Positions 53,248 to 61,943 of a stretch of DNA of 64,000 nucleotides are shown here, in pieces; positions within the stretch are counted from its first letter, which is position 1, and each line of letters starts with the position of its first letter. The translations under genes and the position numbers were made by a program. This DNA is from Cellulosimicrobium cellulans (GTDB lineage: Bacteria; Actinomycetota; Actinomycetes; Actinomycetales; Cellulomonadaceae), in assembly GCF_006539945.1 (NCBI RefSeq), contig NZ_BJNZ01000006.1, positions 153,048 through 217,047 on the forward strand, in the 5' to 3' direction. Under the pieces are notes generated by a model. That model saw only the letters and a program-made list of their open reading frames with translations, was not told the origin of the DNA and made no database searches.

Positions 53248-54006
53248 TCATCGCCCGCGCGGGCGCTCCGAGGGGTCCCAGCCGGGCCGCGGGGCGCGCG
53301 CGGCGACCGACGCCTCGCGCGACCGGTACACGACGTACGGGCGGAACAGGTAGGGCGCCGGGGCGGAGAACGCGTGCACGAGCCGCGTGAACGGCCAGAG
53401 GATGAACAGCAGGTTGGCGGCGACGATGTGGAGCTGGAACGCCGCGGGCACGCCCTCCATGAGCGCAGGCTGCGGCTGGAGGTACCAGAGCGAGCGGAAC
53501 CAGGGGGAGATCGTCTCCCGGTAGTCGTACCCGTGGCCGCCGGCGAGGAGCTGCGTCTGCACGGTCGCCCACGACCCGAGCAGGATCGACGCCGCGAGGA
53601 ACACGTACATGGTCTTGTCCATGCGCGTCGTCGCGCGGAAGACGGGACCCGTGGTGCGGCGTCGGTAGATGAGGATGAGCAGCCCGGCCACGAGCGCGAC
53701 CGCCGCGATCGACCCCATGTACGTGGCGACGAAGTGGTAGGCGACCTCCTTGATGCCCACCGCCTCCGTCCACGACTTGGGGATGACGAGCCCCATGAGG
53801 TGCCCGAGGATCACGAACAGCAGACCGAAGTGGAACAGCGGCGAGCCGAGCCGCAGCAGCCGCTTCTCGTAGAGCTCGCTCGACCGCGTGGTCCAGCCGA
53901 ACTTGTCGTACCGGTACCGCCAGATCGACCCCACGACGAACACCGCGAACGTCACGTACGGGAACACGACCCACAGCAGGATCTCGCCCGTGCTCACCCC
54001 GCTCAT
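53248..54006 (-). CDS. narI: Respiratory nitrate reductase, gamma subunit
   Basis: A 252-residue membrane protein that anchors the reductase and passes quinol electrons through two b haems. Five hydrophobic segments are visible (LLWVVFPYVTFAVFVVGSIW first), with histidine pairs in SPLFHFGLLFVILGHLMGL and AFQLHIVAANLL that bind the haems. Length and order match NarI. Its ATG overlaps the narJ stop (ATGA). It is the last gene of narGHJI, and the membrane part faces quinol at the periplasmic side. Confidence 0.96.
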   Translation of the reverse strand: MSGVSTGEILLWVVFPYVTFAVFVVGSIWRYRYDKFGWTTRSSELYEKRLLRLGSPLFHFGLLFVILGHLMGLVIPKSWTEAVGIKEVAYHFVATYMGSIAAVALVAGLLILIYRRRTTGPVFRATTRMDKTMYVFLAASILLGSWATVQTQLLAGGHGYDYRETISPWFRSLWYLQPQPALMEGVPAAFQLHIVAANLLFILWPFTRLVHAFSAPAPYLFRPYVVYRSREASVAARAPRPGWDPSERPRGR

Positions 54007-54758
54007 CGCACCGCACCTCCGGTTCGGTCGGCCCCGGTGCCGTACGGCTCCAGCGCGAACGGCTCCATCCCCACGAGCTCGGCGGGGGGCCCCGCCGTCA
54101 CGAGCTCGACGTACCGCTGCTGTGTGCGCTCGTCGAGCGGCGGCAGCGTGAGGCACACCGCCTCGACGAGGCCCGTCCACGGGCTCGCCATGCTCTCGAG
54201 CGCGGTCCGCAGCACCTCGATCCCGTCGCGGTGCGAGGCGAGCAGGCCCGCCGCGATCGTCGCGTCGTCGCCCTCGGTGCGCGCCGAGAACTCGAGCACG
54301 GTGGGCAGGTAGTCGGGCAGCTCCGAGCCCGTGACCTCCCAGCCCGCGGCCCGGTACGCCTCGACGAACGCCACGAGCGCCGTCCCGCGCCGTCGCGTGT
54401 CGCCCGCGGCGTAGTACGACAGGTACATCGAGCACTTGCGCTTGAGGTCGAACGTCGCGACGTAGCGGGCCTGGAGCTCGCGCAGGCCCTGGGCGTCCGC
54501 GGACGCCGCCAGCACGTCGCAGAACGCGTCGAGGCGCTCGCGGACGGGTGCGGGCAGCCCCGGCGTCGATGCCCGGACGGCGACGGTCGCGTCGAGCACG
54601 TCCGCGTCGGGGTAGGCGAGCAGCACGGACGCGGCCATGTGGGTCGTGCGGCGCTGGGTGCCCGACGCCGCGACCGGGGCCAGGTGCTCGGGCTGCGGCC
54701 CGCGCGGTCGCGCCCCGGGCCGCAGCGCGGGGGTCGGGAGCAGCGATCGCGTCCTCAT
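54003..54758 (-). CDS. narJ: Nitrate reductase assembly chaperone
   Basis: A 251-residue chaperone that inserts the molybdenum cofactor into NarG and holds NarGH before membrane docking. The core of the NarJ/TorD-type fold is LLAYPDADVLDATVAVRAS, YVATFDLKRKCSMYLSYYAAGDTRRRGTAL and PDYLPTVLEFSA. The first 40 residues, Pro- and Arg-rich, are longer than usual; an internal ATG in RRTTHMAASVLLAYP gives a conventional start. The gene overlaps narH and narI by ATGA. Confidence 0.95.
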   Translation of the reverse strand: MRTRSLLPTPALRPGARPRGPQPEHLAPVAASGTQRRTTHMAASVLLAYPDADVLDATVAVRASTPGLPAPVRERLDAFCDVLAASADAQGLRELQARYVATFDLKRKCSMYLSYYAAGDTRRRGTALVAFVEAYRAAGWEVTGSELPDYLPTVLEFSARTEGDDATIAAGLLASHRDGIEVLRTALESMASPWTGLVEAVCLTLPPLDERTQQRYVELVTAGPPAELVGMEPFALEPYGTGADRTGGAVR

Positions 54759-56608
54759 CGGGTGCCCCCGTCGGGCTCGACGCCGGGACCGCTCCCGGGC
54801 GCCGGTCCGGTCGCCGGTCCGTTCGCCGACCCACCGGCCGCCGACGGGCCGGGGATCGTGTCGTGGCGCGCGTCCTGCCGACCCCCGGGCAACGAGCCGG
54901 GGCCCCCGGGTGCGACGCCGCCCGGTGCGCCGGACACGTCGCCGGGTTCCGGCCCCTCGCCCGGCGGGAAGAGCCCGGGTGGGCGGCCGTTGCCGTCCCA
55001 GTTGAGGAGGTTCACGCGCCCCGGTGTCGAGGGCCCGTACGGGGAGTCCGCCGTCTGGCGGGCCTGGAGGACGTGGAAGTTCTCGACCGCGACGGGCACC
55101 GGGCTCCCCGACGTCTCGCCGAACGGCCCGCCGCCGGTCAGGCCCATGCCGCCCATGCCGGGGCCGCCGTCGTAGTCGAGGGAGCAGGACAGCTCGTCGA
55201 GCTCGCGGGCGATCTCGGTGTGGGCGGTGGGGATGACGTACCGGTCCTCGTACTTCGCGATGGCCAGGAGGCGGTACATCTCCTGGACCTGGGTGCCGGT
55301 CATGCCGACCGCGGCCGCGGTCTGTTCGTCGGGGTCTCGGCCGAGGTTGATGTCGCGCATGTAGGAGCGCATGGCGGCCAGGCGGCGTAGGACCTTCTCG
55401 ACGGGGGCGGTGTCGCCGGCGGTGAACAGCCCCGCGAGGTATTCCAGCGGGATGCGCATCTTGGAGATGGCGGCGAACAGGGTGCGTCCGTCCTCGCCGT
55501 CGTTGCCGGAGGCGGCCACGACGTCCACGACGGGGGACAGGGGTGGGATGTACCAGACCATGGGCAGGGTGCGGTACTCGGGGTGCAGAGGGAGGGCGAC
55601 CTCGTACCTGCTGATGAGGTCCCAGATCGGGGAGCGTTGGGCGGCGGTGATCCAGTCCTCGGGGATGCCCTCTTGTCGTGCGGCGGCGATGACCTGGGGG
55701 TCGTTCGGGTCGAGGAAGACGGCGCGCTGGGAGGCCAGGAGCTCGTGCTCGTCCTCCACCGACGCGGCCTGGGTGACCTTGTCGGCGTCGTACAGGACCA
55801 GGCCGAGGTAGCGCAGGCGCCCGACGCAGGTCTCGGAGCACACGGTGGGCAGGCCGACCTCGATGCGGGGGTAGCACAGGGTGCACTTCTCGGCCTTGCC
55901 GGTCTTGTGGTTGAAGTAGACCTTCTTGTAGGGGCAGCCGGTGACGCACATGCGCCAACCCCGGCACTGGTCCTGGTCGACGAGCACGATGCCGTCCTCG
56001 GCCCGTTTGTACATGGCTCCGGAGGGGCAGGACGCGACGCAGGCGGGGTTGAGGCAGTGCTCGCAGATGCGGGGCAGGTAGAACATGAACGTCTTGTCGA
56101 GCTCGGTCGCGACGTGCTCGGACATGTGCGCCAGGATCGGGTCGTCGGCCATGGTGGCGGTGGAGCCGGCGAGGTCGTCGTCCCAGTTCGCCGACCAGGA
56201 GATGTTCATGTCCTTGCCCGTCAGCAGGGACTTGGGCCGCGCGACCGGGGTGTGGGCGCCCTGAGGGGCCGAGAGCAGCATGTCGTACTCATACGTCCAC
56301 GGTTCGTAGTAGTCGTGGATGGAGGGCAGCACGGGGTTGGAGAAGATCGTGGCGAGCTTCTTCAGCCGCCCCCCGGCGCGGAGCTTGAGCTTGCCCTTCT
56401 TGGTCCGCACCCACCCGCCCTGCCAGCGGTCCTGGTCCTGGTAGGTGCGGGGGTAGCCCAGTCCGGGGCGGGTCTCGACGTTGTTGAACCACACGTACTC
56501 GACCCCGGTGCGGTTGGTCCAGGCCTGCTTGCACGTGACCGAGCACGTGTGACACCCGATGCACTTGTCCAGGTTCATCACCATCGACATCTGCGCCATC
56601 ACCCGCAC
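54755..56608 (-). CDS. narH: Respiratory nitrate reductase, beta subunit
   Basis: A 617-residue iron-sulfur protein carrying four Fe-S clusters. Cluster motifs are LDKCIGCHTCSVTCKQAW near 13-30, ICEHCLNPACVASCPSGAMY, DQCRGWRMCVTGCPYKK (with the Trp that marks the 3Fe-4S site) and EKCTLCYPRIEVGLPTVC. The GTG start gives exactly the same N-terminus length as NarH of E. coli and has GGGAGGGGG seven bases upstream; the ATG nine bases later has poor spacing. The last 130 residues are a long Gly/Pro-rich tail ending GTR, unusual for NarH. Confidence 0.96.
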   Translation of the reverse strand: MRVMAQMSMVMNLDKCIGCHTCSVTCKQAWTNRTGVEYVWFNNVETRPGLGYPRTYQDQDRWQGGWVRTKKGKLKLRAGGRLKKLATIFSNPVLPSIHDYYEPWTYEYDMLLSAPQGAHTPVARPKSLLTGKDMNISWSANWDDDLAGSTATMADDPILAHMSEHVATELDKTFMFYLPRICEHCLNPACVASCPSGAMYKRAEDGIVLVDQDQCRGWRMCVTGCPYKKVYFNHKTGKAEKCTLCYPRIEVGLPTVCSETCVGRLRYLGLVLYDADKVTQAASVEDEHELLASQRAVFLDPNDPQVIAAARQEGIPEDWITAAQRSPIWDLISRYEVALPLHPEYRTLPMVWYIPPLSPVVDVVAASGNDGEDGRTLFAAISKMRIPLEYLAGLFTAGDTAPVEKVLRRLAAMRSYMRDINLGRDPDEQTAAAVGMTGTQVQEMYRLLAIAKYEDRYVIPTAHTEIARELDELSCSLDYDGGPGMGGMGLTGGGPFGETSGSPVPVAVENFHVLQARQTADSPYGPSTPGRVNLLNWDGNGRPPGLFPPGEGPEPGDVSGAPGGVAPGGPGSLPGGRQDARHDTIPGPSAAGGSANGPATGPAPGSGPGVEPDGGTR

Positions 56609-56675
56609 GACGCCACCCCCTCCCGCGCCGACGACACCCTGCTCGCGGCGGGGCCTCGCGCTGTTCCGCACCTGG

Positions 56676-56711
56676 TCACGAGTGTCACGAGTGTCACGAG
56701 TGTCACGAGTA
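56676..56711. repeat. 9-bp tandem repeat carrying stop codons at the narG end
   Basis: TCACGAGTG repeats at 56676, 56685 and 56694 and as TCACGAGTA at 56703. On the minus strand each copy reads TCGTGACAC-type sequence with TGA in the same frame, so narG is followed by several backup stops. Confidence 0.8.
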
Positions 56712-59700
56712 CCGCACCTCCTGGCTGCGTCGGCGGATGACGGTCATCTCGTCGCGCTGGTTCCCCGTGGGCCCCAGGTAGTTGAACGCGTAGGAGAGCT
56801 GGGCGTAGCCGCCCGCGAGATGCGTCGGCTTGAGGAGGATGCGCGTGAGCGAGTTGTGGATGCCGCCGCGCAGCCCGGACGTCTCGGCGAGCGGGACGTC
56901 GATCGTGCGGTCCGTCGCGTGGTGCATGTAGACGGTGCCCTCCGGCATCCGGTGGCTGACCACCGCCCTCGCCACGACCACGCCGTTGCGGTTGTACGCC
57001 TCGATCCACTCGTTGTCGGCGACCCCGATCTTCGCGGCGTCGGCGGGCGACATCCAGACGTTCGGACCGCCCCTCGAGAGCGACAGCATGAAGAGGTTGT
57101 CCTGGTACTCGGAGTGGATCGACCACTTGTTGTGCGGCGTCAGGTACCGAACCGCGACCTCGGCGTGACCACCGGAGGCGGGGTAGCCCGACGGCGACGT
57201 GTCGCCCACGACCGGCGAGTCGCCGAACAGGCGGTGCATGTCCAGCGGTGGCCGGAAGATCGGCATGTGCTCGCCGAGCTCGATCATCCAGTCGTGGTCG
57301 AGGTAGAAGTGCTGGCGACCGGTCAGCGTGTGCCACGGCTTGAGCCGCTCCACGTTGACGACGAACGCCGAGTACCGGCGACCGCCGTGCTCGGAGCCGG
57401 ACCACTCGGGAGACGTGATGACCGGCGTCGGCCGCGACTGCACGTCCGGGAACGTCACGCGCTTGCCCTGCTCGTCGAGCGCCAGGTCCGCGAGCCGGGT
57501 GCCCGTGCGCTGCTCGACGTGCTCGAACCCCTGCACCGCGAGCCGCCCGTTCGTCGTCCCCGAGAGCGCGAGGATCATCTCGCACGCGTGCGTGTCCCGG
57601 TCCAGGCGCGGGCGCCCCGCCGCCGGACCGTCCTGGACGAGCCCGTTGCGACGTCCGAGGTCGGCGACCTCGGGCGCGGGCGAGAAGTGCACGCCCTTGG
57701 TGACCATGCCCGCCTTCTCGGTGAGCGGGCCGAGCGAGGCCATGCGCGCGGCGAACGCGGGGTAGTCGCGCTCGACGACCACGAGCTTCGGCATCGTCAC
57801 GCCCGGCACGAGCTCGCGCTCCGTCACCGGGAGCCCCGAGTCGGGAAGCGTGCCGTGCGGGACCGCCATCTCGTCCGGGGTGTCGTGCGCGAGGGGCGCC
57901 GCGACGAGGTCCTCGCGGACCCCGAGGTGCGTCACCGCGAGCTCGGACACCTTCCCCGCGAGCGTGTGGAAGATGTCGAAGTCCGTGCGCGTCTGCCACG
58001 GTGGGTTGATCGCCGGGTTGAACGAGTGCACGAACGGGTGCATGTCCGTGGACGACAGGTCGTGCTTCTCGTACCAGGTCGCGGCCGGCAGCACGACGTC
58101 GGAGAAGAGCGTCGTCGACGTCATGCGGAAGTCGAGCGTCACGAGCAGGTCGAGCTTGCCCTGCGGCGCCTCGTCCCGCCAGGTCATCGACCGCGGGCGG
58201 CGCTCGGGGCTCGACTCCGTGGCGTTGACCGCGGCGTCGGTCCCCAGCAGGTGCTTGAGGAAGTACTCGTTGCCCTTGCCCGACGACCCGAGGATGTTCG
58301 CGCGCCACACCGTCACGACGCGCGGGAAGTTCGCCGGGTCGTCCGGGTCCTCGCACGCGAACCGCAGGGTCCCGGCCTTGAGCTCGTCGACCACGTGCTG
58401 CGCGGGCTCCTTGCCCGCCGCGCGCGCCTCGTCCACCAGGTCGAGCGGGTTGCGGTCGAACGTGGGGAAGCTCGGCATCCAGCCGCGCTGCGCCGACTCG
58501 ACGAGCGTGTCCGCCGTCGTGCGACCCGAGAACTGCCCCTGCGCGAGCGGCGACGCGAGCGCGTCCGCGGGCAGCCCGTCGTAGCGCCACTGGTCCGTCG
58601 CGAGGTACCAGAATGCGGTCCCGATCATCTGCCGCGGCGGGCGCGACCAGTCCAGGCCGCCCGCGTACTGCGCCCAGCCCGTGACGGGTCGGCACTTCTC
58701 CTGCCCCACGTAGTGCGCCCACCCCCCGCCGTTCACGCCCTGGCAGCCGGTGAGCGTCGTGAGCGCGAGCATCGCGCGGTAGATCGTGTCCGAGTGGAAC
58801 CAGTGGTTGGTCCCCGCGCCCATGATGATCATCGAGCGGCCACCCGAGTCGAGGGCGTTCTGGGCGAACTCCCGCCCGATGCGCTCGGCCGCCGCGGCGG
58901 GCACCCCCGTGAAGCGCTCCTGCCACGCCGGGGTGGCGGGTGTCGCGTCGTCGTCGTAGCCCGCGGGCCACTCGCCGGGCAGCCCCAGCTCCGGCCGGTT
59001 CACGCCGTACTGCGCGAGCAGCAGGTCCAGCACCGTCGTGACGAGCCGTCCGCCGACGCGCCGGGCCGGGACCCCGCGCACGACGACGCCCGCACCACCG
59101 AGGTGCGCGCCCGCGTCGTCGCCCGGCGCCGGGTCGAGGTCGAACCGCGGCAGCGCGACGGCGACGGTCTCATAGGTGACGCCTGCCGAGGCAGAGCCCT
59201 GGTGCCGCGAGGGGTAACCCTGGCCTGCCGGGGCAGAACCGTGGTCGGCCGACGTCGGGCGCTCGGGGACGGTGTCGCGCGTGGGGGCGGCCTGCGGGGC
59301 GCCCCAGAAGACGCCGTGCGGGTCGGCGACCGAGAGCAGGGGGTCGATGTCGCCGAGGTCGAGGTTCCACCGGCCTGCGTCGGCCTCGCCGTAGCGGTGG
59401 CCGAGGCTGCCGCCCGGGACGCGCGGCGTGCCGTCGGCGTCGAGCACGACCGTCTTGAACCGGGCGTTCGAGGACGAGGCGTCGTCGTCGCCGAGTCGCC
59501 CGACGCCGTCGGGCAGGTCCGCCGCGGTGAGGAACTTCCCCGGGACGAACGTGACGCCGGGCCGGTCGTCGAGGTCCACGTCCCCGCCGCCGTGCTCGTC
59601 GAGGACGACGAGGTGGGGGAGGTCGGTGAAGCGCGCCGCGTACTCCGCGAACTGCGGGGTGCGGCGCTGCGCGTAGTGCTCGGTGAGGATGACGTGGCCC

Positions 59701-60656
59701 ATGGCCTGGGCGAGGGCGCCGTCGGTGCCGGGGTGGGGGGCGAGCCACTCGTCGGCGAACTTGGTGTTGTCGGCGTAGTCGGGGGAGACGACGACGACCT
59801 TCTGGCCGCGGTAGCGGGCCTCGGTCATGAAGTGGGCGTCGGGGGTGCGGGTGACGGGGACGTTGGAGCCCCACATGATGCAGTAGGTGGAGTTCCACCA
59901 GTCGGCGGACTCGGGGACGTCGGTCTGGTCGCCGAACACCTGGGGCGAGGCGACCGGCAGGTCGGCGTACCAGTCGTAGAACGACAGCATCGTGCCGCCG
60001 AGCATCTGGACGAACCGGGCGCCGACGCCGTGGGACACCATCGACATCGCCGGGATGGGGGAGAACCCGGCGACGCGGTCGGGGCCGTAGGTCTTGATGG
60101 TGTGCACGTGGGCGGCGGCGACGATCTCGGCGGCCTCGTCCCAGGTGGCGCGCACGAGGCCGCCCTTGCCGCGCGCGGACTTGTAGGCGCGGGCCGCGTC
60201 GGGGTCGGAGGTGAGCATCTCCCAGGCGCGCACGGGGTCGCCCCCGACCGTGCTCTTCGCGCGCCGGTACAGGTCGAGCAGGGTGCCGCGGACGTAGGGG
60301 TAGCGCACGCGGGTGGGGGAGTAGGTGTACCAGGAGAACGCGGCGCCGCGGGGGCAGCCGCGGGGTTCGTACTCGGGGGAGTCGGGGCCGACGGAGGGGT
60401 AGTCGGTCTGCTGGGTCTCCCAGGTGATGATGCCGTCCTTGACGTAGACCTTCCAGGAGCAGGACCCGGTGCAGTTCACGCCGTGGGTGGAGCGTACGAC
60501 CTTGTCGTGGGACCAGCGGTCGCGGTAGAACACGTCGCCCTGGCGTCCGCCGGTCAGGAACACCTGCCGCAGGTCGTCCGACACCTGCCCGCGCTTGAGG
60601 TGCTTCCCCAGCCTGAGCAGCGCGTCCTCGACGGGCCCGTCGGACGTCGTCGTCAT
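56703..60656 (-). CDS. narG: Respiratory nitrate reductase, alpha subunit
   Basis: A 1317-residue molybdoenzyme that reduces nitrate to nitrite in the cytoplasm. The [4Fe-4S] ligands are in STHGVNCTGSCSW (His58, Cys62, Cys66) and EPRGCPRG (Cys101). The Mo-ligand Asp is in SFYDWYADLPVASPQ. Further parts are YCIMWGSNVPVTRTPDAH and HGGRRYSAFVVNVERLKPWHTLTGRQHFYLD. It reads without frameshifts. Residues about 470-495 encode three in-frame copies of the 21-bp repeat family (TSADHGSAPAGQGYPSRH and on), in a loop that is variable in NarG. The ATG has GGGAGC upstream and overlaps the small leader frame. Confidence 0.97.
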   Translation of the reverse strand: MTTTSDGPVEDALLRLGKHLKRGQVSDDLRQVFLTGGRQGDVFYRDRWSHDKVVRSTHGVNCTGSCSWKVYVKDGIITWETQQTDYPSVGPDSPEYEPRGCPRGAAFSWYTYSPTRVRYPYVRGTLLDLYRRAKSTVGGDPVRAWEMLTSDPDAARAYKSARGKGGLVRATWDEAAEIVAAAHVHTIKTYGPDRVAGFSPIPAMSMVSHGVGARFVQMLGGTMLSFYDWYADLPVASPQVFGDQTDVPESADWWNSTYCIMWGSNVPVTRTPDAHFMTEARYRGQKVVVVSPDYADNTKFADEWLAPHPGTDGALAQAMGHVILTEHYAQRRTPQFAEYAARFTDLPHLVVLDEHGGGDVDLDDRPGVTFVPGKFLTAADLPDGVGRLGDDDASSSNARFKTVVLDADGTPRVPGGSLGHRYGEADAGRWNLDLGDIDPLLSVADPHGVFWGAPQAAPTRDTVPERPTSADHGSAPAGQGYPSRHQGSASAGVTYETVAVALPRFDLDPAPGDDAGAHLGGAGVVVRGVPARRVGGRLVTTVLDLLLAQYGVNRPELGLPGEWPAGYDDDATPATPAWQERFTGVPAAAAERIGREFAQNALDSGGRSMIIMGAGTNHWFHSDTIYRAMLALTTLTGCQGVNGGGWAHYVGQEKCRPVTGWAQYAGGLDWSRPPRQMIGTAFWYLATDQWRYDGLPADALASPLAQGQFSGRTTADTLVESAQRGWMPSFPTFDRNPLDLVDEARAAGKEPAQHVVDELKAGTLRFACEDPDDPANFPRVVTVWRANILGSSGKGNEYFLKHLLGTDAAVNATESSPERRPRSMTWRDEAPQGKLDLLVTLDFRMTSTTLFSDVVLPAATWYEKHDLSSTDMHPFVHSFNPAINPPWQTRTDFDIFHTLAGKVSELAVTHLGVREDLVAAPLAHDTPDEMAVPHGTLPDSGLPVTERELVPGVTMPKLVVVERDYPAFAARMASLGPLTEKAGMVTKGVHFSPAPEVADLGRRNGLVQDGPAAGRPRLDRDTHACEMILALSGTTNGRLAVQGFEHVEQRTGTRLADLALDEQGKRVTFPDVQSRPTPVITSPEWSGSEHGGRRYSAFVVNVERLKPWHTLTGRQHFYLDHDWMIELGEHMPIFRPPLDMHRLFGDSPVVGDTSPSGYPASGGHAEVAVRYLTPHNKWSIHSEYQDNLFMLSLSRGGPNVWMSPADAAKIGVADNEWIEAYNRNGVVVARAVVSHRMPEGTVYMHHATDRTIDVPLAETSGLRGGIHNSLTRILLKPTHLAGGYAQLSYAFNYLGPTGNQRDEMTVIRRRSQEVRYS
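59187..59245. repeat. 21-bp repeat family inside narG, in frame
   Basis: CGAGGCAGAG at 59187, CGAGGGGTAA at 59208 and CGGGGCAGAA at 59229, each followed by sequence near CCCTGGTGCCG. The step is exactly 21 bp. The copies are diverged relatives of the intergenic arrays at 1689-1832 and 25619-25985. Each 21-bp step adds seven residues. Confidence 0.8.
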
Positions 60657-60751
60657 GCGCTGCTCCCGTCGCCTGTCGTGGAGGGCTGCGCCGGACGCGC
60701 CCGCGAGGGCACGCGCACCGGCGACGCTGACGGCACGGACACGTACGACAT
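60653..60751 (-). CDS. Small leader frame translationally coupled to narG
   Basis: A 32-residue frame starting MSYVSVPSASPVRVPSRARP and ending GSSA. It has a strong GGAGG site six bases before the ATG, better than that of narG, and its TGA overlaps the narG ATG (ATGA). The peptide is rich in Ser, Pro and Arg. It might be a leader that couples or controls translation of narG. It could also be part of a mis-assigned narG start, but narG already has a conventional N-terminus. Confidence 0.45.
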   Translation of the reverse strand: MSYVSVPSASPVRVPSRARPAQPSTTGDGSSA

Positions 60752-60877
60752 GCGGGCCTCCTGGGGCGAGCAGGGACGGCGAGGGTCGGTCCACAGCCAC
60801 TATGCCCAGAACGGGTGGATCGCGCGCGGCGAGGGAACCCGTCACGCGGACCGGACGGATCCGGTCCCGCGGCTCGC

Positions 60878-60883
60878 TACGGT
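60878..60883 (+). promoter_or_regulatory. -10 hexamer of leaderless moaB/mog
   Basis: TACGGT followed by six bases and the ATG at 60890. The 138 bp between this gene and the narG leader frame must also hold the nar promoter; CATAGT near 60800 on the minus strand is a weak candidate. Confidence 0.45.
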
Positions 60884-60889
60884 GGCGCC

Positions 60890-61399
60890 ATGAGCGCACC
60901 CACCGGACGGCCCGCGGACGCGACCGTCGCCGTCGTCACCGTGTCCGACCGCTGCTCGCGCGGCGAGGCGGAGGACCGCTCGGGGCCGCTGCTCGCGGGA
61001 CTCCTCGGCGCGGCGGGCTGGGCCGTCGTCACGGACCTCGTGCCCGACGGCGTAACCTCCGTGCGCGACGCCGTCACCCGGGCCGCGGCCGGGGGAGCGC
61101 GCGTCGTGCTCACGACCGGGGGTACCGGCGTCGGGCCGCGCGACCTCACGCCCGAGGGGACGCGCGAGGTCCTGGTGCAGGAGGTCCCGGGCATCGCGGA
61201 GGAGCTGCGCCGGCGCGGCGCCGCGCACGTACCCGCGGCCGTGCTGTCGCGCGGGCTCGCGGGGATCGCGTCAGGCCCGGAGGGCCGGGTGCTCGTCGTG
61301 AACCTGCCCGGGTCGACGGGCGGCGTGCGCGACGGCTGGGCTGTCCTCGAACCGCTCCTCCCGCACGTCCTCGCCCAGCTGGACGGCGGCGACCACTGA
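60890..61399 (+). CDS. MoaB/Mog-type molybdopterin-binding protein
   Basis: A 169-residue protein of the MoCF-binding fold that adenylates molybdopterin before metal insertion by MoeA. Landmarks are VAVVTVSDRCSRGEAEDRSGP at the N-terminus, VVLTTGGTGVGPRDLTPEGTR and VLVVNLPGSTGGVRDGW. A single domain, so MoaB or Mog rather than a fused MoeA. It is divergent from narG and faces the moaD-moaC genes that read toward it. Confidence 0.93.
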   Translation: MSAPTGRPADATVAVVTVSDRCSRGEAEDRSGPLLAGLLGAAGWAVVTDLVPDGVTSVRDAVTRAAAGGARVVLTTGGTGVGPRDLTPEGTREVLVQEVPGIAEELRRRGAAHVPAAVLSRGLAGIASGPEGRVLVVNLPGSTGGVRDGWAVLEPLLPHVLAQLDGGDH

Positions 61400-61409
61400 C
61401 GCGGGGCAG

Positions 61410-61646
61410 TCAGCCGCCCGCGAAGGGTGGGAGCACGTCGATCGTCTGGTCGGGGCCGACCGGGGTGCCGTCGCTCGACGCGCGCACGCCGCCGACCAGG
61501 AGGGAGCAGCGGGGGAGCACGTCCGCGAGCGCCGCGTGGCGCGCGACGAGCGCCGCGTGCAGCTCGCCGACCGAGCCCGCGTCGACGGTCTCGGTCTCGG
61601 TGCCGGCGGCGTCGCGCGCCCCGGCGAAGTAGCGGACGGTGGCCAT
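61410..61646 (-). CDS. moaD: Molybdopterin synthase small subunit MoaD
   Basis: A 78-residue ubiquitin-fold protein that carries sulfur as a C-terminal thiocarboxylate to form molybdopterin. It starts MATVRYFAGARDAAG and ends PFAGG, the essential Gly-Gly. The fold includes SVGELHAALVARHAALADVL. It follows the DUF gene by three bases. The large subunit MoaE is not in the window. Confidence 0.93.
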   Translation of the reverse strand: MATVRYFAGARDAAGTETETVDAGSVGELHAALVARHAALADVLPRCSLLVGGVRASSDGTPVGPDQTIDVLPPFAGG

Positions 61647-61649
61647 CTG

Positions 61650-61943
61650 TCAGTCTTGCGTCTCAGCCTGCGCCGCGGTGCCGGGCAGCTCGGGTTCCGG
61701 CGTCCACGCGAGCGCGAGCTCGGCGGTGCGGTCGAGGACGTCCTGGACGGTGCGGCCCGAGCCGTCGTGCGCGGCCAGGCCGGCGACGTAGCCCGCGACG
61801 AACGTGGTGAGCGGTGCGGCGGGGCGCTCGATGCCGTGAGCGGCGTCGCGCGCGAGGTCGAGGAGCGCGCCGATGTCCACCACCTCGGGGTCGAGGTCGA
61901 GGTCGCTCGCCAGCGCGTCGACCCAGCGCTCGAGGTTCGTCAT
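61650..61943 (-). CDS. DUF6457-type protein in the Moco operon
   Basis: A 97-residue helical protein (MTNLERWVDALASDLDLDPE, then VVDIGALLDLARDAAHGIER, then LTTFVAGYVAGLA). It matches the small actinobacterial family I recall as DUF6457, found in Moco gene sets between moaD and mobA. It overlaps mobA by ATGA and moaD follows after three bases. Its role is unknown; the position suggests a chaperone or adaptor for cofactor synthesis. Confidence 0.75.
   Translation of the reverse strand: MTNLERWVDALASDLDLDPEVVDIGALLDLARDAAHGIERPAAPLTTFVAGYVAGLAAHDGSGRTVQDVLDRTAELALAWTPEPELPGTAAQAETQD

Noticed and set aside
56559..60893. A 1444-codon open frame on the plus strand across narG
   Set aside because: It is the antisense of narG, kept open by high GC at third positions. 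Its translation is Arg/Val/Asp-rich low complexity, while narG has all catalytic motifs.
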